The notes under the pieces: generated by a model
Told to the model about the DNA's origin: nothing
The model's input: the letters and a program-made list of their open reading frames with translations, nothing else
Databases searched by the model: none
Shown here: positions 51,600 to 59,937 of the stretch, in pieces
Layout of the letters: each line of letters begins with the position of its first letter
Numbering within the stretch: the first letter of the stretch is position 1
Assembly (NCBI RefSeq): GCF_003443735.1
Contig: NZ_CP031969.1
Coordinates: 7,688,001-7,752,000, forward strand
Length of the DNA stretch: 64,000 bases
Reading direction: 5' to 3'
From: Streptomyces sp. CC0208
GTDB lineage: Bacteria; Actinomycetota; Actinomycetes; Streptomycetales; Streptomycetaceae
Translations under genes and position numbers: made by a program

Positions 51600-51641
51600 T
51601 CGGTTGCGTATAGCGGCACGTGTCGCGAACTAGGCAACCGA
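51600..51641 (+). promoter_or_regulatory. Split inverted repeat TCGGTTGC-N26-GCAACCGA
   Basis: Arms of 8 bp (51600-51607 and 51634-51641) are perfectly complementary and contain the same GTTGC/GCAAC half-sites as the IclR-type boxes further on, but 26 rather than 7 bases apart. It lies 25 bp before the formaldehyde dehydrogenase gene. Confidence 0.55.
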
Positions 51642-51665
51642 TTAGCGTCGTCGGAGGAGTGACCC

Positions 51666-52751
51666 ATGGCTCATGAGGTTCGTGCTGTCGTCGCCCGCGG
51701 GAAAGGCGCCCCGGTCTCCCTCGAGACGATCGTGGTCCCCGACCCGGGACCCGGCGAGGCGCTGGTGAAGGTAGAGGCGTGCGGGGTCTGCCACACCGAC
51801 CTCCACTACCGGGAGGGCGGGATCAACGACGACTTCCCCTTCCTTCTCGGACATGAGGCGGCCGGGCGCGTCGAAGCCGTGGGGGAGGGCGTCACCGGCG
51901 TCGAGCCGGGAGACTTCGTCATCCTCAACTGGCGTGCGGTGTGCGGCAAGTGCCGGGCGTGCGGCAAGGGCAAACCCTGGTACTGCTTCGCCACCCACAA
52001 CGCGACCCAGCCGATGACCCTGCTCGACGGCACCCCGCTCGCGCCCGCCCTCGGCATCGGCGCGTTCGCGGAGAAGACCCTGGTCGCCGCCGGGCAGTGC
52101 ACCAAGGTGGACCCGGCGGCCCCGGCGACGGCCGCGGGACTGCTCGGCTGCGGTGTCATGGCGGGCTTCGGCGCGGCCGTGAACACCGGCGCCGTCGGCC
52201 GCGGGGACTCCGTCGCCGTCATCGGCTGCGGCGGGGTCGGCATGGCCGCCGTCGCGGGGGCGCGGCTCGCCGGTGCGACCAAGGTCATCGCCGTCGACGT
52301 GGACCCGCGCAAGCTGGAGCGGGCCGCGGGGATGGGCGCCACCCACACCGTCGACGGCTCGACCACGGACGTCGTGACGGCGGTGCGCGAACTGACCGGC
52401 GGCTTCGGCGCCGACGTGGTCGTCGAGGCGGTCGGCCGCCCCGAGACGTACCGGCAGGCCTTCTACGCCCGCGACCTCGCCGGCACCGTCGTCCTGGTCG
52501 GTGTGCCGACCCCCGAGATGAAGCTGGAACTGCCGCTGCTCGACGTCTTCGGACGCGGTGGCGCCCTGAAGTCCAGCTGGTACGGCGACTGTCTGCCCTC
52601 GCGGGACTTCCCGGCGCTCATCGACCTCTACCTGGACGGGCGCTTCGACCTCGACGCGTTCGTCTCCGAGACCATCGGCCTCGGAGACGTGGAGAAGGCG
52701 TTCGAGAAGATGCACCGCGGCGAGGTGCTGCGCTCCGTGGTGGTCCTGTGA
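51666..52751 (+). CDS. S-(hydroxymethyl)mycothiol dehydrogenase (mycothiol-dependent formaldehyde dehydrogenase)
   Basis: The 361-residue zinc-dependent alcohol dehydrogenase oxidises the mycothiol-formaldehyde adduct, and often S-nitrosomycothiol, with NAD. Catalytic zinc ligands are in [13 protein letters not shown] and LGHEAAG, the structural zinc site is [15 protein letters not shown], and the cofactor fold has GCGGVGMAA. This is the standard sequence of MscR/AdhE2-type enzymes. The start ATG 51666 has GGAGGAG. It is followed by a Rieske demethylase operon that would release formaldehyde, so its context fits detoxification of that product. It is on the same strand, with its own upstream repeat. 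Confidence 0.9.
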   Translation: MAHEVRAVVARGKGAPVSLETIVVPDPGPGEALVKVEACGVCHTDLHYREGGINDDFPFLLGHEAAGRVEAVGEGVTGVEPGDFVILNWRAVCGKCRACGKGKPWYCFATHNATQPMTLLDGTPLAPALGIGAFAEKTLVAAGQCTKVDPAAPATAAGLLGCGVMAGFGAAVNTGAVGRGDSVAVIGCGGVGMAAVAGARLAGATKVIAVDVDPRKLERAAGMGATHTVDGSTTDVVTAVRELTGGFGADVVVEAVGRPETYRQAFYARDLAGTVVLVGVPTPEMKLELPLLDVFGRGGALKSSWYGDCLPSRDFPALIDLYLDGRFDLDAFVSETIGLGDVEKAFEKMHRGEVLRSVVVL

Positions 52752-52770
52752 GAGGGGCCTCGGTGTTGTT

Positions 52771-52784
52771 CATCGTGCACGATG
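52771..52784 (+). promoter_or_regulatory. Palindrome CATCGTGCACGATG
   Basis: A perfect 14-bp palindrome abuts the first GTTGC-N7-GCAAC element in the control region of the Rieske operon. It may bind a second regulator. It may also be part of a terminator for the preceding gene, which ends at 52751. Confidence 0.45.
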
Positions 52785-52800
52785 TTGCGCAGGGGGCAAC
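52784..52800 (+). promoter_or_regulatory. IclR-type box 1, GTTGC-N7-GCAAC
   Basis: GTTGC (52784-52788) and GCAAC (52796-52800) flank GCAGGGG; symmetry extends one base each side (TGTTGC and GCAACA). It lies 111 bp before the ferredoxin start codon. It shares the core with boxes at 52868, 56427, 56508 and 58407. Confidence 0.7.
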
Positions 52801-52867
52801 ACCGATGTTCGTGCGGGTCCGGCCTCTGGACGCCTTGACAAGGGTTTGCGGCCGCCCTCAAACTGAC

Positions 52868-52884
52868 GTTGCGTTCAACGCAAT
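52868..52884 (+). promoter_or_regulatory. IclR-type box 2, GTTGC-N7-GCAAT
   Basis: The site contains a perfect 15-bp palindrome, TTGCGTTCAACGCAA (52869-52883). TTGCGT (52869-52874) could also act as a -35 element to TATACG (52894-52899). It starts 44 bp before the ferredoxin ATG, and would block that promoter if bound. Confidence 0.72.
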
Positions 52885-52911
52885 CCGTTTCGCTATACGC
52901 ACCGAGGTGTC

Positions 52912-53274
52912 ATGATGATTCCCGCGTGCCGTCTCGTGGATCTTCCCCGAGGCGAGGCCTACCGGCTCGACATCGATCCGCCGGTCTCGGTGTTCCACAC
53001 CGATGACGGCGAGGTCTTCGCCATCGACGACACCTGCACCCATCAGGACGCCTCGCTCGCCGACGGCTGGCTGGAGGGCTGCGAGGTCGAATGCCCGCTG
53101 CACGCCTCCAAGTTCGACCTGCGGACGGGCGCCGTGGACGCCCCGCCGGCCAAGCGCCCGGTCCGCACCCACGAGGTCCGTGTCGAGGACGGCATGATCT
53201 ACGTCCGGTTGTCCCTGGACGCCCCCAACCTGCCGCCCTGCGTCACGGCCCGCCTCGCCGGCGGACCCGCGTGA
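52912..53274 (+). CDS. Rieske [2Fe-2S] ferredoxin, electron carrier for demethylase
   Basis: The 120-residue protein shows the Rieske ligands Cys42-x-His44 (TCTHQDASL) and Cys61-x2-His64 (CPLHASKF). It resembles the separate Rieske-type ferredoxins of three-component oxygenases, here feeding the oxygenase at 54523. ATG 52912 has GAGGTG upstream; a second ATG follows at once. Its stop overlaps the reductase start as GTGA, so the two are coupled. It is the first gene of the ferredoxin-reductase-oxygenase operon. Confidence 0.9.
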   Translation: MMIPACRLVDLPRGEAYRLDIDPPVSVFHTDDGEVFAIDDTCTHQDASLADGWLEGCEVECPLHASKFDLRTGAVDAPPAKRPVRTHEVRVEDGMIYVRLSLDAPNLPPCVTARLAGGPA

Positions 53275-54431
53275 GGACGGTCGCCGTGGTCGGCGCCTCG
53301 CTCGCCGGCCTGTCGGCGGCGCGTTCGCTGCGCAAGCAGGGCTTCGACGGGCGGCTCGTCGTCATCGGCGACGAACTCCACCGCCCGTACGACAGGCCTC
53401 CGTTGTCCAAGGAGTTCCTGGCCGGCGCCCTGGCCGAGGCGGATCTCGCGCTGGAACAGGACGACGAGGACCTGCGGGCCGAGTGGCTGCTGGGCGTTCG
53501 CGCCGTCGGCCTCGACGGCCCGCAGCGCGCCGTACGGCTCGCCGACGGCAGCGAGGTGCGGGCGGACGGCGTCGTCATCGCGACCGGCGCCGCCGCCCGG
53601 ACCCTGCCCGGCACGGACGGACTGGCCGGGGTGCACACCCTGCGCACCCTGGACGACGCCCGCGCCCTGCGCGACGAACTGGCCCTCGGGGGACGGCTGG
53701 TGGTGATCGGCGGCGGGTTCATCGGCGCCGAGGTCGCCTCCACCGCGTACGCCCTCGGGCTCGACGTGACCGTCGTGGAAGCGGCCCCGACCCCCCTGGC
53801 CGGGCCGCTCGGCGAGACCATGGGCGGGATCGTCTCCGCCCTCCACGCGGACCACGGCGTACGGCTGTGGTGCGGGGTGGGCGTCAAGGGGCTGCGCGGC
53901 GAGAGCCGGGTCGAGGCCGTCCTGCTGGAGGACGGCCGCAGCGTCCCCGCCGACATCGTGGTCGTGGGGGTCGGCGCGCGTCCGTGCGTCGAGTGGCTCG
54001 CGGGCTCGGGGCTCGCCCTCGACGACGGCGTCACCTGCGGGGCCGACGGCCGCACCCGGCTGGCCGGTGTGGTCGCGGTCGGGGACTGCGCCTCCTGGTA
54101 CGACCCGCGCGCGGGCCTGCACCGTCGCGTGGAGCACTGGACGGGTGCCCGGGAGCGGCCCGACGCGGCCGTGACCGCGCTGCTGGCGGGCGGCGCGGTG
54201 GAACCGAGCGCGCCGAGGCCGCCGTACTTCTGGTCGGACCAGTACGGCGTGAAGATCCAGTTCGCCGGTCACGCGGCCGCCGCCGACAGCGTGACGATCG
54301 AGGAGGGCGCCCGGGACGACCACAACGTCCTGGCCGTCTACCGGCGTTCCGGGCAGCCGGTCGCCGTGCTCGGGATGAACCAGCCGCGGCTGTTCACGCG
54401 CTGGCGCAAGCAGCTTGCCGCCGCGGCCTGA
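53271..54431 (+). CDS. FAD-dependent ferredoxin reductase
   Basis: The 386-residue reductase has an FAD motif VVGASLAGLSAARSL at the start, PYDRPPLSKEFL, an NAD(P) motif VIGGGFIGAEVAS near residue 150, and the second FAD motif GVVAVGDCASW. It belongs to the ferredoxin-NAD(P) reductase class that serves oxygenases and P450s. GTG 53271 overlaps the ferredoxin stop. It passes electrons from NAD(P)H to the Rieske ferredoxin in this operon. Confidence 0.9.
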   Translation: MRTVAVVGASLAGLSAARSLRKQGFDGRLVVIGDELHRPYDRPPLSKEFLAGALAEADLALEQDDEDLRAEWLLGVRAVGLDGPQRAVRLADGSEVRADGVVIATGAAARTLPGTDGLAGVHTLRTLDDARALRDELALGGRLVVIGGGFIGAEVASTAYALGLDVTVVEAAPTPLAGPLGETMGGIVSALHADHGVRLWCGVGVKGLRGESRVEAVLLEDGRSVPADIVVVGVGARPCVEWLAGSGLALDDGVTCGADGRTRLAGVVAVGDCASWYDPRAGLHRRVEHWTGARERPDAAVTALLAGGAVEPSAPRPPYFWSDQYGVKIQFAGHAAAADSVTIEEGARDDHNVLAVYRRSGQPVAVLGMNQPRLFTRWRKQLAAAA

Positions 54432-54522
54432 CAGCACCGCCGCTGTCGCTCCGCGCAGAACGCCGTCCGCTCGTCGCGGCGTGCGTGCATCACCGGCCCA
54501 CGACGTCCCTGAGGAGTGCACT

Positions 54523-55650
54523 GTGACCTCGACCAGCCTGCCGGACAGCCTGATCGCCACCCTCCCCGGCGCCTCCTACACGGATCCCGGAATCTTCGCC
54601 CAGGAGCAGGAGCACATCTTCGAAGCGATGTGGTTCTGCGCCGTGCGTGCCTCCGAGCTGCCCAAACCCGGCGCCTTCCGGACCGTGCAGGTGGGCCGGG
54701 AGAGCATCCTGATCACGCGGGCCCGGGACAACTCGGTGCGCGCGTACTTCAACGTCTGCCGGCACCGGGGCGCCAGGCTGTGCACGCAGGAGTCGGGGGA
54801 GGTCAAGCGGGCGTTCCAATGTCCGTACCACGCCTGGACGTACGACCTGACGGGCAAGCTCGTGGCCGCGCCGAACCTGACCAAGATGCCGGACGTGGGC
54901 CGGACCGAGTACGGCCTGGCGAGCGTGGCGGTGCGCGAGTGGCTCGGCTATGTGTGGGTGTGCCTCGCCGAGAACCCGCCGCCCTTCGACGAGGTCGTCC
55001 AGGAGGTGGTCACGCGCCTCGGCGACACCGAGTCGATCGAGCACTACGACATCGACAACCTCCAGGTCGGCCGGCGCATCACGTACGACGTGAAGGCCAA
55101 CTGGAAGCTGATCATCGAGAACTTCATGGAGTGCTACCACTGCGCGACCATCCACCCCGAACTCACCGAGGTGCTCCCGGAGTTCGCCGACGGATACGCC
55201 GCCCAGTACTACGTGGGGCACGGCGCGGAGTTCGGTGAGGACATCCAGGGCTTCACCGTCGACGGCTCGGAGGGGCTGGACCGCATTCCGGGGGTCTCCG
55301 AGGACCAGGACCGCCGGTACTACGCGATCACCGTGCGGCCGCAGGTGTTCGTCAATCTCGTGCCCGACCATGTGATCTTCCACAGGATGTACCCGGTCGC
55401 CGCCGACCGCACCGTCGTGGAGTGCGACTGGCTGTACCTTCCGGATGTCGTGCAGAGCGGGAAGGACGTCAGCCGCTCGGTGGAGCTGTTCGACCGGGTC
55501 AACCGGCAGGACTTCGACGCGTGCGAGCGCACCCAGCCGGCCATGAGCTCACGGCTGTACGCCAAGGGCGGCGTCCTGGTCCCCAGCGAGCACCACATCG
55601 GCGCGTTCCACGACTGGGTCCAGGCCCGGCTGGGGGCTCAGCCCAGGTAA
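54523..55650 (+). CDS. gbcA: Rieske non-haem oxygenase, glycine-betaine (GbcA-like) demethylase candidate
   Basis: The 375-residue oxygenase has an N-terminal Rieske domain (Cys79-x-His81 in CRHRGA, Cys100-x2-His103 in CPYHAWTYDLTG). A C-terminal catalytic domain has mononuclear iron ligands His206 and His211 in MECYHCATIHPEL and bridging Glu203. Sequence and context are those of GbcA/stachydrine-demethylase-type enzymes that remove a methyl from a quaternary amine as formaldehyde. The start GTG 54523 has GAGGAG. It follows the reductase by 91 bp. Choline and betaine genes beside it make glycine betaine the best substrate guess; stachydrine or carnitine remain possible. The stop is overlapped by the convergent iclR stop. 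Confidence 0.85.
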   Translation: MTSTSLPDSLIATLPGASYTDPGIFAQEQEHIFEAMWFCAVRASELPKPGAFRTVQVGRESILITRARDNSVRAYFNVCRHRGARLCTQESGEVKRAFQCPYHAWTYDLTGKLVAAPNLTKMPDVGRTEYGLASVAVREWLGYVWVCLAENPPPFDEVVQEVVTRLGDTESIEHYDIDNLQVGRRITYDVKANWKLIIENFMECYHCATIHPELTEVLPEFADGYAAQYYVGHGAEFGEDIQGFTVDGSEGLDRIPGVSEDQDRRYYAITVRPQVFVNLVPDHVIFHRMYPVAADRTVVECDWLYLPDVVQSGKDVSRSVELFDRVNRQDFDACERTQPAMSSRLYAKGGVLVPSEHHIGAFHDWVQARLGAQPR

Positions 55651-56435
55651 CCCATCCGGTGGCTGATCTCCTCGGCGCCCTTGACCAGGACCGGGGCGAG
55701 CTCGTGCAGGCGCTCCTCGGAGAGCCGGTACGCGGGCCCTGAGGCGCTGAGCGCGGCGATGACCTCCCCGTCCCGGTCGCGGACCGGCGCGGCCATGGCG
55801 TGCAGGCCGAGCTCCAGCTCCTCCAGGGCCCAGGCGTACCCACGCTCCCGGGCCTCGGCGAGGTTCTTCTCCAGCTTCGTCTTCGCGGTGATGGTGCGCG
55901 GGGTGACCTTCTTCAGCCCTGTCTCCGTCAGCAGCGCGGAGCGCTCCTTGGCGGGCAGGTGGGCCAGCAGGATCTTCCCGCTCGACGTGGCGTGCAACGG
56001 GGTCAGCTGGCCGACCCAGTTCTGCGCGGTGACGGCACCCGGGCCGCGCACCTGGTAGAGGTTGACCGCGTAACGCTCCTGCATCACGGCGAGGTTCACG
56101 GTCTCGCCGATCTCCTCGGCGAGGTCCTCGCAGACCGGGCGGCTCTGCTGGGTGATGTCGATGCGTCCGGTGACCGCGCCGGCCAGGCGCACGATGCCGA
56201 AACCGAGCCGGTACTTGCCGCGCTCACCCGCCTGTTCCACCAGGCCGCGCGCCTCCAGGGCGCCGAGCAGACGGAACGCCGTGGACTTGTGCACGTCGAT
56301 CTCGGCCGCCACCTCGCTGACCCCGGCCTCGCCGCGCTGGGCCAGGATCTCCATGACGTGAATGGCCCGGTCCACGGACTGCACTCCGCCGTTCGACGAC
56401 CCTGTCGTTTCGTTATCCGGGTTGTAGTTGCTCAC
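55638..56435 (-). CDS. IclR-family transcriptional regulator
   Basis: The 265-residue protein has an N-terminal winged helix (GVQSVDRAIHVMEILAQRGEAGVSE, then VHKSTAFRLLGALEARGLV, about 18-75) and an IclR effector domain (about 95-255) with ATSSGKILLAHLP and GLHAMAAPVRDRDGEVIAALSASGPA. The GTG at 56435 is preceded at six bases by TATAGT, a fine -10 box, so the mRNA may be leaderless. The operator-like box overlaps this start. It sits between the Rieske operon and betA and is the natural regulator of both. Its ligand may be choline or betaine. Confidence 0.9.
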   Translation of the reverse strand: MSNYNPDNETTGSSNGGVQSVDRAIHVMEILAQRGEAGVSEVAAEIDVHKSTAFRLLGALEARGLVEQAGERGKYRLGFGIVRLAGAVTGRIDITQQSRPVCEDLAEEIGETVNLAVMQERYAVNLYQVRGPGAVTAQNWVGQLTPLHATSSGKILLAHLPAKERSALLTETGLKKVTPRTITAKTKLEKNLAEARERGYAWALEELELGLHAMAAPVRDRDGEVIAALSASGPAYRLSEERLHELAPVLVKGAEEISHRMGYLG

Positions 56436-56447
56436 AACGCAACTATA
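56427..56447 (-). promoter_or_regulatory. IclR-type box 3 overlapping iclR start and -10 box
   Basis: GTTGC (56427-56431) and GCAAC (56439-56443) flank TCACAAC; symmetry extends to AGTTGC and GCAACT. On the minus strand TATAGT occupies 56447-56442 and the GTG start is at 56435. Autorepression and a leaderless transcript are inferred. Confidence 0.7.
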
Positions 56448-56507
56448 CGGGGGGTAAACAACAAGGACGTGAGTCTGTTTCGAGGACATGGTGCATGTGT
56501 CGTGCAA

Positions 56508-56524
56508 GTTGCGTGCTTCGCAAC
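56508..56524 (+). promoter_or_regulatory. IclR-type box 4 in the betA control region
   Basis: GTTGC (56508-56512) and GCAAC (56520-56524) flank GTGCTTC. TTGCGT (56510-56515) lies 17 bases before TATCAC (56533-56538), giving a possible promoter with -35 inside the box. betA starts at 56593. Confidence 0.7.
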
Positions 56525-56592
56525 CTGGTGCGTATCACGCTACCCGTACTAGCATGCCGCGCGTATCGACGGCGCGAGCGAGACGAGGCACC

Positions 56593-58263
56593 ATGGCTCC
56601 CCAGCAGTACGACTTCGTCATCGTCGGTGGTGGATCGGCCGGCAGCGCACTGGCCAACCGGCTCTCCGCCGACCCGGGCAACCGGGTGCTGGTCCTGGAG
56701 GCCGGCCGCCCCGACTACCCGTGGGACGTCTTCATCCACATGCCCGCGGCGCTGACCTACCCGATCGGCAGCCGCTTCTACGACTGGAAGTACGAGTCCG
56801 AACCCGAGCCGCACATGGGCGGCCGGCGCGTCTACCACGCCCGCGGCAAGGTGCTGGGCGGCTCCAGCAGCATCAACGGCATGATCTTCCAGCGCGGCAA
56901 CCCCATGGACTACGAGCGCTGGGCCGCCGACCCCGGCATGGAGACCTGGGACTACGCGCACTGTCTGCCGTACTTCAAGCGCATGGAGAACTGTCTCGCG
57001 GCCGACCCCGACGACGAGTTCCGCGGCCACGACGGCCCGCTCGTCCTGGAGCGCGGCCCCGCCACCAACCCGCTCTTCGACGCCTTCCTCAAGGCCACCG
57101 AGGAGGCGGGGTACGCGCCGACCGAGGACGTCAACGGCTACCGGCAGGAAGGCTTCGCGAAGTTCGACCGCAACGTCCACCGCGGACGCCGCCTCTCGGC
57201 CTCCAAGGCCTATCTGAAGCCCGTCAGGAAGCGTCCCAACCTCACGGTCACCACACGCGCCCTCGTCACCCGCGTCCTGTTCGAGGGCAAGCGGGCTGTC
57301 GGCGTCGAGTACCGGCGCGGCAAGGGCGCGCCGCAGCAGGTGCGCGCCAAGGAGGTCGTCCTGTGCGGCGGCGCGATCAACTCCCCGCAGCTGCTCCAGC
57401 TCTCCGGCATCGGCAACGCGGAGGAGTTGCGCGCCCTCGGCATCGACGTCGTCCACGACCTGCCGGGCGTCGGCGAGAACATGCAGGACCACCTGGAGGT
57501 CTACATCCAGTACGCCTGCAAGCAGCCCGTCTCCATGCAGCCGTACCTCGCGAAATGGCGTGCCCCCTTCATCGGCCTGCAATGGCTCTTCCGCAAGGGG
57601 CCCGCAGCGACCAACCACTTCGAGGCCGGTGGCTTCGCGCGCAGCAACGAGGACGTGGACTACCCCAACCTGATGTTCCACTTCCTGCCGATCGCGGTCC
57701 GCTACGACGGCTCCGTGCCGGCCGGCGGGCACGGCTACCAGGTGCACGTGGGGCCCATGTACTCCGACGCCCTGGGCTCCGTGAAGATCAAGAGCAGGGA
57801 TCCGAACGAGCACCCGGCGCTGCGCTTCAACTACCTGTCCACCGAGCAGGACCGCCGCGAGTGGGTCGAGGCGATCCGCGTCGCGCGCAGGCTGCTCAAC
57901 CAGCCGGCCCTCGCCCCCTACAACGCCGGGGAGATCTCGCCCGGACCGTCCGTCGAGACCGACGAGGAGATCCTCGCCTGGGTCGCCAAGGACGGCGAGA
58001 CCGCCCTGCACCCCTCCTGCACCTGCAAGATGGGCACCGACGAGATGGCCGTCGTCGACCCCGCCAGCATGCGTGTGCACGGGGTCGAGGGGCTGCGGGT
58101 CGTCGACGCGTCGGTGATGCCCTACGTGACCAACGGCAACATCTACGCGCCGGTGATGATGATCGCGGAGAAGGCGGCCGACCTCATCCTCGGGAAGGAG
58201 CCGCTCGCGCCCTCCGAGGCCGCGTACTACCGGCACCGGGACGCCCGGACGCAGGCGGGGTAA
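56593..58263 (+). CDS. betA: Choline dehydrogenase (GMC oxidoreductase)
   Basis: This 556-residue flavoenzyme oxidises choline to betaine aldehyde. It shows the FAD motif [17 protein letters not shown], the GMC signature [21 protein letters not shown], and the catalytic His region [10 protein letters not shown] family-wide comparison from memory matches E. coli BetA throughout, for example [17 protein letters not shown] and [11 protein letters not shown] at 56593 has GAGG eight bases upstream. It is divergent from iclR across a 157-bp gap with two shared boxes. betB follows downstream with its own promoter. Confidence 0.92.
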   Translation: MAPQQYDFVIVGGGSAGSALANRLSADPGNRVLVLEAGRPDYPWDVFIHMPAALTYPIGSRFYDWKYESEPEPHMGGRRVYHARGKVLGGSSSINGMIFQRGNPMDYERWAADPGMETWDYAHCLPYFKRMENCLAADPDDEFRGHDGPLVLERGPATNPLFDAFLKATEEAGYAPTEDVNGYRQEGFAKFDRNVHRGRRLSASKAYLKPVRKRPNLTVTTRALVTRVLFEGKRAVGVEYRRGKGAPQQVRAKEVVLCGGAINSPQLLQLSGIGNAEELRALGIDVVHDLPGVGENMQDHLEVYIQYACKQPVSMQPYLAKWRAPFIGLQWLFRKGPAATNHFEAGGFARSNEDVDYPNLMFHFLPIAVRYDGSVPAGGHGYQVHVGPMYSDALGSVKIKSRDPNEHPALRFNYLSTEQDRREWVEAIRVARRLLNQPALAPYNAGEISPGPSVETDEEILAWVAKDGETALHPSCTCKMGTDEMAVVDPASMRVHGVEGLRVVDASVMPYVTNGNIYAPVMMIAEKAADLILGKEPLAPSEAAYYRHRDARTQAG

Positions 58264-58275
58264 CGCGGATTTTTC

Positions 58276-58294
58276 CCGGGACCGCTTGTCCCGG
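58276..58294 (+). terminator. Hairpin after betA
   Basis: CCGGGAC (58276-58282) and GTCCCGG (58288-58294) pair across a five-base CGCTT loop; TTTC and AAA extend the stem imperfectly. A second small repeat AACCC-GCC-GGGTT (58296-58308) follows. There is no T tract after the stem, so termination may be partial. Confidence 0.55.
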
Positions 58295-58358
58295 AAACCC
58301 GCCGGGTTCGAGCGGCGCGCAACGCGCCCGCGTGCCCAAACCGTCATCCCCCAACCCC

Positions 58359-58387
58359 TTGACGTGGGTTGCCGCAGTCTCCAGAGT
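58359..58387 (+). promoter_or_regulatory. Promoter of betB-proVWX: TTGACG-N17-CAGAGT
   Basis: TTGACG (58359-58364) and CAGAGT (58382-58387) are separated by 17 bases, a close match to the vegetative consensus. Transcription would start about 58394, 54 bases before the betB GTG. A GTTGC half-site (58368-58372) lies between the hexamers. Confidence 0.6.
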
Positions 58388-58406
58388 GTTCCACCACAAG
58401 CAATGC

Positions 58407-58423
58407 GATGCGTCATGCGCAAC
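58407..58423 (+). promoter_or_regulatory. IclR-type box 5, GATGC-N7-GCAAC
   Basis: The site matches the box at nine of ten core bases and lies just after the predicted start of transcription, where a bound repressor would block elongation. It ends 25 bp before the GTG of betB. Confidence 0.6.
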
Positions 58424-58447
58424 GAAATCGCTCGAAGGGCTCCCGAC

Positions 58448-59917
58448 GTGGCAGACCTGTACGTGGACGGTGAATGGCGGGATCCGGTGGCCGGAGGCCG
58501 CCGGGAGATCCGATGTCCCGCCGACGGAACGCTGTCCGCCACCGTGTCCGAGGGGACCCGCCCCGACACCGAGGCGGCCATCGCGGCCGCCCGCCGGGCC
58601 TTCGACGAAGGGCCCTGGCCGCGCACCCCCGAGCGTGAGCGGGGAGCCCTGCTGCTGCGCACCGCCGACCTGATCGAGCGCGACGCCAAGGAGTTCGCCC
58701 GCGCCGAGTCGCTGGACACCGGCAAGCGGCTGGTGGAGAGCGAGTACGACATCGCCGACGTCGTCTCCTGTCTGCGCTACTACGGCGGGCTCGGCGGCAC
58801 CGACGCCGGCCGTGTGACCGACACCGGCCGGGACGACGCCGTCAGTCGCGTGGTCTACGAGCCGATCGGGGTCTGCGGACTGATCACACCGTGGAACTAC
58901 CCACTTCTGCAAGCGAGTTGGAAGGTCGCCCCGGCCCTTCTCGCCGGCAACACGATCGTCCTCAAGCCCAGCGAGCTCACCCCCTCCACCTCGATCCTGC
59001 TCATGAGGGCTCTGGAGGAGGCCGGACTTCCCGCCGGTGCCGCCAACCTCGTCCTCGGCACCGGGCCCGAGGTGGGCGCGCCGCTCTCCGAGGATCCCCG
59101 GGTCGACATGGTCTCCTTCACCGGAGGCGTGGAGACCGGCAAACGGATCATGGCCACGGCCGCCGCGACCGTGAAGAAGGTCGCGCTGGAGCTCGGCGGC
59201 AAGAACCCCAACGTCGTCTTCGCCGACGCCGACTTCGAGACGGCCGTGGACTTCGCGCTCACGGCCGTCTTCCTGCACTCCGGGCAGGTCTGCTCGGCCG
59301 GTGCCCGGCTGATCGTCGAGGACTCCCTGCACGACCGCTTCGTCGACGAGGTGGTCCGCCGGGCCCGGCAGATCCGCCTCGGCGGGCCCTTCGACCCCGA
59401 GGCCGAGACCGGGGCGCTGATCTCCGCGCAGCACCTGGAGAAGGTCGAGGCGTACGTGGCGGCCGGTGTGGAGGAGGGCGCCGTCCTGCGCTGCGGCGGC
59501 GAACGGCCCGCCGGCCCGGCCCTCGCGAACGGCCACTACTACCCGCCCACTGTGCTCGACGAGTGCCGGCAGGACATGCGGGTGGTGCACGAGGAGTCCT
59601 TCGGGCCGGTGCTGACCGTGGAGCGCTTCACCGGTGAGGACGACGCCGTACGCATCGCGAACGACACCGAGTACGGCCTCGCCGGAGCGGTCTGGACGCA
59701 GGACGCGGGGAAGGCCCAGCGGGTCGCCCGCCGGCTGCGGCACGGCACCGTGTGGATCAACGACTACCACCCCTATGTGCCCCAGGCCGAGTGGGGTGGC
59801 TTCGGACACTCCGGTGTGGGCCGGGAACTGGGACCGACCGGACTCGACGAGTACCGCGAGCCCAAGCACATCTGGCAGAACATCCAACCCCGGCCGCAGC
59901 ACTGGTTCCGCGGCTGA
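58448..59917 (+). CDS. betB: Betaine-aldehyde dehydrogenase
   Basis: The 489-residue aldehyde dehydrogenase has catalytic Glu248 in ALELGGKNP and Cys282 in [11 protein letters not shown]. Its start [15 protein letters not shown] and [20 protein letters not shown] are as in BetB enzymes. It oxidises betaine aldehyde to glycine betaine with NAD(P). The GTG at 58448 is preceded by GAAGGG; the in-frame ATG at 58415 would put coding sequence over the operator-like box, so I prefer the later start. It is followed by transporter genes with short spacing, so betB-proVWX is probably one operon. Confidence 0.92.
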   Translation: MADLYVDGEWRDPVAGGRREIRCPADGTLSATVSEGTRPDTEAAIAAARRAFDEGPWPRTPERERGALLLRTADLIERDAKEFARAESLDTGKRLVESEYDIADVVSCLRYYGGLGGTDAGRVTDTGRDDAVSRVVYEPIGVCGLITPWNYPLLQASWKVAPALLAGNTIVLKPSELTPSTSILLMRALEEAGLPAGAANLVLGTGPEVGAPLSEDPRVDMVSFTGGVETGKRIMATAAATVKKVALELGGKNPNVVFADADFETAVDFALTAVFLHSGQVCSAGARLIVEDSLHDRFVDEVVRRARQIRLGGPFDPEAETGALISAQHLEKVEAYVAAGVEEGAVLRCGGERPAGPALANGHYYPPTVLDECRQDMRVVHEESFGPVLTVERFTGEDDAVRIANDTEYGLAGAVWTQDAGKAQRVARRLRHGTVWINDYHPYVPQAEWGGFGHSGVGRELGPTGLDEYREPKHIWQNIQPRPQHWFRG

Positions 59918-59937
59918 ACGCCGAGAAGAGGTCGACC

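Noticed and set aside
51505-51600. Terminator after the UvrA-like gene (CCCCG-GAT-CGGGG)
   Set aside because: The stem has only five pairs and lacks a T tract, which is weak evidence in GC-rich DNA.
56443-56470. A convincing -35 element for iclR
   Set aside because: The hexamer 17 bases before TATAGT does not resemble TTGACA, so only the -10 box is claimed.
58415-58447. ATG at 58415 as betB start
   Set aside because: It would place coding sequence over the operator-like box. The GTG at 58448 gives the normal BetB N terminus and has GAAGGG upstream.
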